This document shows positions 1 to 5,136 of a stretch of DNA of 5,136 bases, one piece after another (the first letter of the stretch is position 1; the number at the start of each line of letters is the position of its first letter). The position numbers and the translations under genes were made by a program. Source of the stretch: Bacteroidaceae bacterium (lineage in GTDB: Bacteria; Bacteroidota; Bacteroidia; Bacteroidales; CHK158-818); NCBI GenBank assembly GCA_017467745.1, contig JAFUKV010000161.1:1-5136 (forward strand), in the 5' to 3' direction. The notes beneath the pieces were generated by a model, which was given only the letters and a program-made list of their open reading frames with translations, was not told the DNA's origin and searched no databases.

Positions 1-236
1 TAAATATTAATTTGCAAATTTATAAATAATATGATGTTATAGAATTATCACTTATAATTTTAACATTTTATATCACTTTTCTCATAAATGCGCTTTACCG
101 AATAATAAAAGTCGATATTCTCAACTACCTTTGCTAACGAATAAATTTATAAACCGTTTTCTGATTTTATAGAGTTTTTTTTCTACTTTTGCAGTTTAAA
201 ATTATCTACGCAAACAAACGAACAAAATTATAGAAA
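1..236. other. AT-rich intergenic region upstream of pyrG
   Basis: No credible coding region was found here; ATG codons such as those at 31 and 88 are followed by stops within a few codons. The stretch is very AT-rich. It holds a 12-bp perfect palindrome (AATTTGCAAATT, 9-20), an 8-bp direct repeat TATCACTT (46-53 and 71-78), an 11-bp direct repeat AAATTTATAAA (16-26 and 143-153), and an AT-only hairpin (arms 43-48 and 54-59). It also holds two + strand matches to the Bacteroidota -7 box TAnnTTTG, at 126-133 and 184-191. Which gene lies to the left, and in which direction, cannot be seen. Confidence 0.7.
160..191 (+). promoter_or_regulatory. Predicted Bacteroidota-type promoter of pyrG
   Basis: TACTTTTG at 184-191 is an exact match to the Bacteroidota primary sigma factor -7 consensus TAnnTTTG and is followed by CA, as often seen. 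Twenty bases upstream, TCTG at 160-163 matches the -33 element TTTG at three of four positions, which is the usual spacing. Transcription would start near 198 and leave a leader of about 38 bases before the GTG start of pyrG. A second exact -7 box, TACCTTTG at 126-133, has no recognisable -33 partner and may be an accessory start. The assignment rests on motif and spacing only. Confidence 0.6.
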
Positions 237-1835
237 GTGGAAACCAAGTACATTTTTGTTACAGGAGGAGTTGTTTCTTCATTAGGAAAAGGAATTATCT
301 CCGCATCGGTAGCCAAATTATTACAAGCAAGAGGCTACAATGTTACTATTCAAAAATTCGACCCCTATATCAACGTCGATCCCGGTACATTGAACCCGTA
401 TGAACACGGAGAATGTTATGTTACCGTAGACGGACACGAAGCAGACCTCGATTTAGGACACTACGAACGTTTTTTAAATGTACAAACAACCCGAGCAAAT
501 AACATTACCACTGGCAGAATCTACCAAAACGTCATCAATAAAGAACGACGAGGTGATTATTTAGGAAAAACCGTACAAATTATACCCCATATTACCGATG
601 AAATAAAACGTAATGTAAAGTTACTCGGAACAAAAAAACAATTCGATTTCGTTATTACGGAAATAGGCGGAACCGTAGGAGACATAGAGTCTTTACCCTA
701 TTTGGAAAGCGTTCGGCAATTACGCTGGGAAATGGGAAAGAACTGTTTATGTATCCACCTTACATATGTACCGTATATTGCAGCAGCAAAGGAATTGAAA
801 AGCAAGCCGACACAACACTCGGTAAAACGATTACAAGAAGTCGGTATCCAACCGGATATTTTAGTATTGCGTACCGAACATGAAATTTCGACCGATGTTT
901 GTAAAAAAGTTGCATTATTTTGTAATGTAGATCCGGCAGCAGTAGTACAATCCATAGATGTACCGTCTATATACGAAGTACCTCTAAATATGCAAAAACA
1001 ACGTTTAGACGAAATCGTATTGCAAAAAATGGGAATGCCAATCGGCCCTACACCCGAATTAAAACCGTGGAAATCATTTCTCGAACGAATGAAAAACGCC
1101 ACAGAAACCGTACACATCGGATTGGTAGGTAAATACGTAGAACTGCCTGATGCTTATAAATCTATCAACGAATCGCTTTTCCAAGCAGCTACCTATAACG
1201 ACAGGAAATTAGATTTGCATTTAATTCATTCAGAAAAGATAAACGACAGCAATGTTGCCGAATGGTTATCGTCAATGGACGGAATAATCATTGCTCCGGG
1301 ATTCGGACAAAGAGGAATAGACGGAAAATTCGCAGCATTAAAATATACTCGCGAACACAATATTCCCACTTTCGGAATTTGCCTCGGTATGCAATGTATG
1401 GTCATTGAATTCGCACGGAACGTACTTGGCTATTCTGATGCCAATTCTACCGAAATGGAAGTAAACGTCAAACACAATGTGATAGATTTAATGGAAGACC
1501 AAAAATCTATCTCCAATATGGGAGGGACAATGCGTTTAGGCGAGTATGACTGTATCCTGCAAAAAGATTCTATACCGGCAAAAGCTTACGGCACAACACA
1601 TATAAAAGAACGTCATCGTCATCGTTTTGAATTTAACAACGAATATCGGGAAGAATTTGAAAAAGCCGGCATGAAATGCGTTGGAGAAAATCCGGATACT
1701 CATTTAGTAGAAGTGGTGGAAATACCGGCATTAAAATGGTTTGTCGGTGTACAATATCATCCTGAATATGGCAGTACGGTACTCAGACCAAATCCGTTAT
1801 TCGTCGATTTTATTAAAGCGGCAATCAATAAATAG
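237..1835 (+). CDS. pyrG: CTP synthase (glutamine hydrolysing), GTG start
   Basis: Cytosolic enzyme that makes CTP from UTP, ATP and glutamine, the last step of de novo pyrimidine nucleotide synthesis. The 532-residue product is complete and of normal family length. The N-terminal synthase domain (about 1-270) begins with the YIFVTGGVVSSLGKG segment, a P-loop-like ATP site with Lys18 and Lys40. It also carries Asp72 and the TEIGGTVGDIES motif (141-152, Glu142), positions matching the Mg/ATP and UTP site residues of the E. coli enzyme. The C-terminal class I glutamine amidotransferase domain (about 292-530) has the PGFGQRG oxyanion region (354-360), nucleophile Cys382 in GICLGMQ, and His508 and Glu510 in YHPE, so the triad is intact. 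The start is GTG: an in-frame TAG at 231-233 lies only two codons upstream, and the family N-terminus aligns from this codon. There is no Shine-Dalgarno motif, as usual in Bacteroidota. It is followed after 93 bases by yidC. Confidence 0.98.
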   Translation: METKYIFVTGGVVSSLGKGIISASVAKLLQARGYNVTIQKFDPYINVDPGTLNPYEHGECYVTVDGHEADLDLGHYERFLNVQTTRANNITTGRIYQNVINKERRGDYLGKTVQIIPHITDEIKRNVKLLGTKKQFDFVITEIGGTVGDIESLPYLESVRQLRWEMGKNCLCIHLTYVPYIAAAKELKSKPTQHSVKRLQEVGIQPDILVLRTEHEISTDVCKKVALFCNVDPAAVVQSIDVPSIYEVPLNMQKQRLDEIVLQKMGMPIGPTPELKPWKSFLERMKNATETVHIGLVGKYVELPDAYKSINESLFQAATYNDRKLDLHLIHSEKINDSNVAEWLSSMDGIIIAPGFGQRGIDGKFAALKYTREHNIPTFGICLGMQCMVIEFARNVLGYSDANSTEMEVNVKHNVIDLMEDQKSISNMGGTMRLGEYDCILQKDSIPAKAYGTTHIKERHRHRFEFNNEYREEFEKAGMKCVGENPDTHLVEVVEIPALKWFVGVQYHPEYGSTVLRPNPLFVDFIKAAINK

Positions 1836-1840
1836 GTATA

Positions 1841-1850
1841 TATTTTTTGC
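1841..1850 (+). promoter_or_regulatory. Possible off-consensus promoter box for yidC
   Basis: TATTTTTTGC resembles the Bacteroidota -7 box TAnnTTTG but has one extra base between TA and TTTG. It shares the 9-mer TTTTGCAGT (1845-1853) with the pyrG promoter (187-195). No TTTG lies at the -33 distance, where the end of pyrG sits. A start about 7 bases downstream would fall inside the hairpin at 1850-1874. yidC could therefore have weak transcription of its own, or simply be read through from pyrG. Confidence 0.22.
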
Positions 1851-1874
1851 AGTAGAGCCGGTTGAGTTCTACTG
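1850..1874 (+). terminator. Hairpin between pyrG and yidC, possible weak terminator or attenuator
   Basis: The arms CAGTAGAGC (1850-1858) and GTTCTACTG (1866-1874) pair over 9 bp with one G-T wobble around a 7-base loop. The downstream tract (TTAATTTATT, 1875-1884) is U-rich but interrupted, so termination would be partial at best. It begins 15 bases after the pyrG stop. It could instead protect an mRNA end or mark a processing site between pyrG and yidC. The pairing is read directly from the sequence; the function is inferred. Confidence 0.4.
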
Positions 1875-1928
1875 TTAATTTATTCAGAATTTCCGCAAAA
1901 TATAATCACATAGTCAATTTATAAATTT

Positions 1929-3821
1929 ATGGACAGAAATACCCTTTTCGGATTTTTACTTATCGGAATCGTACTCATCTGGTTCAGTTGGTTCAATCGT
2001 CCTACGCCTGAACAGTTAGATGCTGCAAAACGCTACAACGACTCTATCGCCGCAGTAGAAGCAGCCAGACAGGACATAGCCGAATCAGATGCCGAGCAGA
2101 CGCAAAATAGCATTGAAAATTTAGACGCCATTCGGTCCGATTCAGCTCGTCAAGCCGCATTGGTAAATAAATTCGGAGCATTTGCACCAGTAGTAGAAGG
2201 AACTGAATCGTTTACTACATTAGAAAACGATTTAATTAAATTGACGCTATCTAATAAAGGAGGACAAATAAGTCAAGCCGTTTTAAAAAAATACAAAAGT
2301 TTCGATCAAGAAACATTGACTCTCTTTGAGGGAAAAGACAATAGCTACGGTTTTTTATTTAAAACCGGCAGTCGATACATCAACACCGCCGACCTATTTT
2401 TTACACCCGTTGCAGTAAACGACCAACAGGTAACTATGAGGCTCAAATTAGGGGATAATCAATATTTTGATCTCGTTTATTCTCTCGATGCCGACAGCTA
2501 CATGGTAAAAATGGATATTCGCCAAAAAGGAATGGATCAGATTCTCGCAAGTAGCACATCAGACTTAGATATGTTCTGGAAACAAACTGTACGTCGTCAA
2601 GAAAAAGGACGTATGTTTGAAGAAAGAAACAGTGCTTTGTATTACAAATATCTGGTAGATGATGTTGAGAATCTGAGTGAATCGAAAGACGAAAAGAAAG
2701 AAATTTCAAACGCTCTGAAATGGATAGGATATAAAAACCAGTTCTTCTCTTCCGCGTTTATTGCCGACAATAAATTTGAATGGGCTTCTATGGAATCGTC
2801 TGTTATGCACGAATCGCCCGATTATTTGAAAAAAATGTCCATAACAGCGGTTATACCATACACGCCCGAAAACGAAAATCCTGCCGGATTCCGCATTTTC
2901 TTAGGGCCGAACTCTTACCCGTTGTTAAAAAGCTACAATAACAGCGACGAAAAACTTCAATTAGATCGCCTTATCCCATTGGGTGCAAGTATATTCCGTT
3001 GGATAAATACAGGAGTGGTAATACCGCTATTCTCTTTCTTTGGCAAGTTTATCGACAATTACGGTATTATTATCTTATTATTGACTATTGTCATAAAAAT
3101 CATTATTGCTCCGCTAACATACAAATCGTATTTATCTTCGGCCAGAATGCGAGTGCTAAAACCTCAAATAGACGAAATAAATGCCCGCTATCCGGGACAA
3201 GATAAAGCCTTAGACAGACAACGAGCTACAATGGATTTATATAGCCGTGCAGGTATCAACCCGATGAGCGGATGTATTCCGATGCTGTTGCAGATGCCTA
3301 TACTGTTCGCAATGTTCGTTTTCTTTCCGTCATCAATAGAATTGCGCGGAGAATCATTCTTGTGGGCAAAAGATTTATCTACATTCGATGCTATTTACAG
3401 TTGGGATACATACATTCCGTTAATTACTCCCTATTTTGGGAACCATATCAGTTTATTCTGTCTTTTAATGACCGTAACCAATATTCTATATACAAAAATA
3501 AATATGGAAAACAACGGTGGCGGTCAACAAATGCCCGGAATGAAATGGATGATGTATCTAATGCCGTTGATGTTCTTATTTATATTCAATAATTACGCAT
3601 CCGGACTAAGTTATTACTATTTTGTATCAACCTTGATAACAATTATACAAACTTACATATTCCGCAAATGTATCAACGAACAGAAGGTACTTGCCAAATT
3701 GCAGGAGAATCAGAAAAAACCGCGTAAAAAATCAGGATTCATGGCTCGTTTGGAAGAAGCGCAACGACAACAACAAGCTATGTTACGCGAACAACAGAAA
3801 CGCAAAAACAAAGGACGTTAA
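1929..3821 (+). CDS. yidC: Membrane protein insertase YidC (Oxa1/Alb3 family)
   Basis: Inner-membrane insertase that works alone or with SecYEG to insert and fold membrane proteins. The 630-residue product is complete, longer than E. coli YidC (548) and in the range of Bacteroidota homologues. In order: an uncleaved N-terminal anchor (about 5-22), a charged Ala/Glu-rich linker (about 28-80), a large periplasmic domain (about 90-345), and the conserved Oxa1-type core with membrane segments near 378-398, 449-468, 497-519, 540-556 and 560-579. The strongest family signatures are APLTYKSYLSSARMRVLKPQ (394-413) and GINPMSGCIPMLLQMPI (442-458). Lys390 occupies the position of the E. coli groove arginine Arg366. 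The cytosolic tail (about 585-630) is rich in Lys, Arg and Gln, as expected for ribosome contact. The ATG is the first start after an in-frame TAG at 1911-1913; the bases before it are AT-rich with no Shine-Dalgarno motif. The gene probably forms a unit with pyrG and ends at the terminator at 3846-3886. Confidence 0.97.
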   Translation: MDRNTLFGFLLIGIVLIWFSWFNRPTPEQLDAAKRYNDSIAAVEAARQDIAESDAEQTQNSIENLDAIRSDSARQAALVNKFGAFAPVVEGTESFTTLENDLIKLTLSNKGGQISQAVLKKYKSFDQETLTLFEGKDNSYGFLFKTGSRYINTADLFFTPVAVNDQQVTMRLKLGDNQYFDLVYSLDADSYMVKMDIRQKGMDQILASSTSDLDMFWKQTVRRQEKGRMFEERNSALYYKYLVDDVENLSESKDEKKEISNALKWIGYKNQFFSSAFIADNKFEWASMESSVMHESPDYLKKMSITAVIPYTPENENPAGFRIFLGPNSYPLLKSYNNSDEKLQLDRLIPLGASIFRWINTGVVIPLFSFFGKFIDNYGIIILLLTIVIKIIIAPLTYKSYLSSARMRVLKPQIDEINARYPGQDKALDRQRATMDLYSRAGINPMSGCIPMLLQMPILFAMFVFFPSSIELRGESFLWAKDLSTFDAIYSWDTYIPLITPYFGNHISLFCLLMTVTNILYTKINMENNGGGQQMPGMKWMMYLMPLMFLFIFNNYASGLSYYYFVSTLITIIQTYIFRKCINEQKVLAKLQENQKKPRKKSGFMARLEEAQRQQQAMLREQQKRKNKGR

Positions 3822-3845
3822 AAATAGCACCTCGTTATTAATTAT

Positions 3846-3886
3846 AAACGGCCTGTCAACATATATTGACAGGCCGTTTTCTTTTC
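3846..3886 (+). terminator. Strong rho-independent terminator after yidC
   Basis: A perfect 14-bp stem (arms 3846-3859 and 3866-3879, core CGGCCTGTCAA) closes a 6-base CATATA loop and runs into a T-rich tract, TTTTCTTTTC (3877-3886). It begins 25 bases after the yidC stop and separates yidC from the fucosidase leader. On the opposite strand the hairpin is followed by a less regular T-rich stretch, so some bidirectional activity is possible. No minus-strand gene is visible that would need it. Confidence 0.92.
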
Positions 3887-4102
3887 TATCGCTTTCTTCA
3901 TTCATTTCTTATCAAGATGTAAATTTTGAGTAAAACTTTCTACCATACAATAAATCTTCGTAACTTTGTTTTAATATATCGAAAGTATATTCATCTGTAA
4001 ATTCTGCAAACAAATGCTTTATTTACTATTCTTATCGTTAACTATTTATGTTATAGGCTATTCATTACTCATTTCAAACATACATTTTTCTGAATAAAAC
4101 AC
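3887..4102 (+). other. Leader and intergenic region before the fucosidase
   Basis: This AT-rich stretch holds the promoter-like element at 3937-3968 and, downstream of it, a predicted untranslated leader of about 125-130 bases. That is long for a gene with no known riboswitch upstream. Within it is a 27-codon ORF (4014-4097) described in the findings, and a weak AT-only hairpin (arms 3973-3978 and 3986-3991). No conserved riboswitch or tRNA-like structure was recognised. Confidence 0.6.
3937..3968 (+). promoter_or_regulatory. Predicted Bacteroidota-type promoter of the fucosidase gene
   Basis: TAACTTTG at 3961-3968 is an exact match to the TAnnTTTG -7 box. TTTC at 3937-3940 matches the -33 TTTG at three of four positions with a 20-base spacer, the same geometry as the pyrG promoter. 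Transcription would start near 3975. The element sits just past the strong yidC terminator, consistent with an independent unit. The call is motif-based only. Confidence 0.6.
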
Positions 4103-5136
4103 ATGAAAAAACTTCACTTATTTTTGTTAACAACTATATTTTTCTCTGCCTGCTCTCAAACGCAGAGATCAAGCATGCCTGTTCAGAACACAATTAAAAT
4201 TGAAGAAGGAGACAGCATAGAACTTATTATTGAAAAAGCGTCACACGTTGTACCGACTCCGAATCAGTTAGCCGCTTTACAAAATGAATTTATCGCTTTT
4301 ATTCATTTCGGGCCGAACACATTTACCCGAATGGAATGGGGAAACGGAAAAGAAGATCCTAAGATTTTCGATTTAAAACAGCTCGATACCGACCAATGGT
4401 GCGAAGCAATGAAAGCAGCCGGAATGAAAATGGTTCTTATCACTGTAAAGCACCATGACGGATTTGTTTTATGGCAAAGCCGTTATACGAAACATGGAAT
4501 TATGTCGACAAATTTCAAAAACGGAAAAGGAGATATTTTAAAAGATTTATCCGCTTCTTGTCAAAAATACGGATTGAAATTAGGTGTCTATTTGTCTCCG
4601 GCAGATTTATACCAGATAGAAAATCCGGAAGGGCTTTACGGAAATCTCAGTAAATATACAAAACGCACTATTCCTCGCGAAGTACAAGGCAGGCCGTTTG
4701 CCAACAAAACCAAATTCGAATTTACGGTAGACGATTATAATGAATATTTCTTAAATCAATTGTTTGAAATATTAACTGAATACGGACCGATACATGAAGT
4801 ATGGTTTGACGGAGCGCATCCGAAAAGGAAAGGCGGACAAACCTACAACTACCCTGCATGGAAAGAACTAATTCACAAATTAGCGCCAAATGCCGTAATT
4901 TTCGGACGTGAAGACATACGTTGGTGTGGTAACGAAGCCGGGAAAACACGCCCTACGGAATGGAATGTTATTCCCTATCCGGAAAATCCCGATACCACTT
5001 CCTATTTCCCCGATTTGGTAGATGAGGTATTGGGCTCCCGTGAAAAACTATATCAAGGAAAATTTTTGCATTATCAACAAGCAGAAACCAATAAATCTAT
5101 CCGCGAGGGTTGGTTTTATCGAGACGATAAACATCA
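4103..5136 (+). CDS. Alpha-L-fucosidase-like lipoprotein, GH29 (5' part, cut by window edge)
   Basis: Probable exported glycoside hydrolase releasing alpha-L-fucose from host or dietary glycans. 344 codons are visible and the frame is still open at the right edge. The ATG is the first start after an in-frame TGA at 4091-4093. Residues 1-16 form a lipoprotein signal: MKK, a hydrophobic stretch and a relaxed lipobox FSAC, with Cys17 as the lipidation site. The following residues (SQTQRSS) are not acidic, so there is no obvious Bacteroidota surface-export signal. The GH29 barrel starts near residue 48. Family motifs are FIHFGPNTF (66-74), KHHDGFVLW (116-124), GVYLSPAD (161-168), EVWFDGAHP (232-240) and GWFYRDD (336-342). 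Asp236 in WFDG is the expected nucleophile. Glu278 in RWCGNEAG is the likelier acid/base, with Glu286 as an alternative. The FIHFG...EWG and GNEAG motifs resemble the GH29-B (alpha-1,3/1,4-type) branch. About a third to a half of the protein, including any C-terminal carbohydrate-binding domain, is probably missing. Exact linkage specificity cannot be read from sequence. Confidence 0.9.
   Translation, partial: MKKLHLFLLTTIFFSACSQTQRSSMPVQNTIKIEEGDSIELIIEKASHVVPTPNQLAALQNEFIAFIHFGPNTFTRMEWGNGKEDPKIFDLKQLDTDQWCEAMKAAGMKMVLITVKHHDGFVLWQSRYTKHGIMSTNFKNGKGDILKDLSASCQKYGLKLGVYLSPADLYQIENPEGLYGNLSKYTKRTIPREVQGRPFANKTKFEFTVDDYNEYFLNQLFEILTEYGPIHEVWFDGAHPKRKGGQTYNYPAWKELIHKLAPNAVIFGREDIRWCGNEAGKTRPTEWNVIPYPENPDTTSYFPDLVDEVLGSREKLYQGKFLHYQQAETNKSIREGWFYRDDKH

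Noticed and set aside
41..61. AT-only hairpin as a terminator for a gene to the left
   Set aside because: The stem has almost no G-C pairs, so it would be too weak; no upstream coding region is visible to terminate.
698..1117. 139-codon open frame on the minus strand inside pyrG
   Set aside because: It lies wholly within the conserved pyrG coding region, its translation is Cys- and Ser-rich and resembles no known family, and no promoter or start context supports it.
2443..2709. 88-codon open frame on the minus strand inside yidC
   Set aside because: Shadow of the yidC periplasmic domain in another frame; no independent support.
3272..3592. 106-codon + strand open frame overlapping yidC
   Set aside because: Out-of-frame overlap with the most conserved part of YidC; the yidC frame explains the sequence fully.
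3691..3933. 80-codon + strand open frame across the end of yidC
   Set aside because: It reads through the yidC tail and then the terminator hairpin in another frame, so it is not a plausible gene.
3973..3991. Small hairpin in the fucosidase leader as a regulatory element
   Set aside because: Six A-T pairs only, in AT-rich DNA; expected by chance.
4471..4949. Short open frames on both strands (4471-4653 and 4722-4949) inside the fucosidase
   Set aside because: Both are shadows of the GH29 reading frame, which is continuous from 4103 to the window edge and carries the family motifs.
1..5136. CRISPR array, tRNA or rRNA gene, insertion sequence or defence-type system
   Set aside because: No regularly spaced repeats, cloverleaf-like segments, transposase frames or long terminal inverted repeats were seen; the window is accounted for by three genes and short intergenic regions.

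Overview
The window looks like chromosomal DNA from a low-GC member of the Bacteroidota, most likely order Bacteroidales. The evidence is protein-level resemblance of all three genes to Bacteroidales families, promoter-like TAnnTTTG boxes in place of E. coli-type -10 boxes, and no Shine-Dalgarno motif before any of the genes. The genus cannot be fixed from this stretch.

Layout, all genes on the + strand. Positions 1-236 are an AT-rich intergenic region with a good Bacteroidota-type promoter at 160-191. Positions 237-1835 encode CTP synthase (pyrG), complete, starting at GTG. A 93-base gap (1836-1928) contains a 9-bp hairpin and a near-consensus promoter box. Positions 1929-3821 encode the membrane protein insertase YidC, complete. 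A strong intrinsic terminator at 3846-3886 closes that unit. A leader region (3887-4102) has its own promoter-like element at 3937-3968. From 4103 to the window edge runs the 5' part of a lipoprotein alpha-L-fucosidase-like glycoside hydrolase (family GH29). This gene is open at the right edge, so a search for complete ORFs would miss it.

pyrG and yidC are housekeeping genes: one makes CTP for nucleic acid and phospholipid synthesis, the other inserts and folds inner-membrane proteins. They are probably read together or through a weakly insulated junction, and end at the strong terminator. The fucosidase is a separate unit for glycan foraging. No SusC/SusD-type partner, sulfatase or regulator is visible, but the sequence stops inside the gene.

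I found no previously undescribed system here. The points most worth a second look are the forced GTG start of pyrG, the lysine in the YidC groove position where E. coli has arginine, the hairpin between pyrG and yidC, and a possible 27-codon hydrophobic leader ORF just before the fucosidase.
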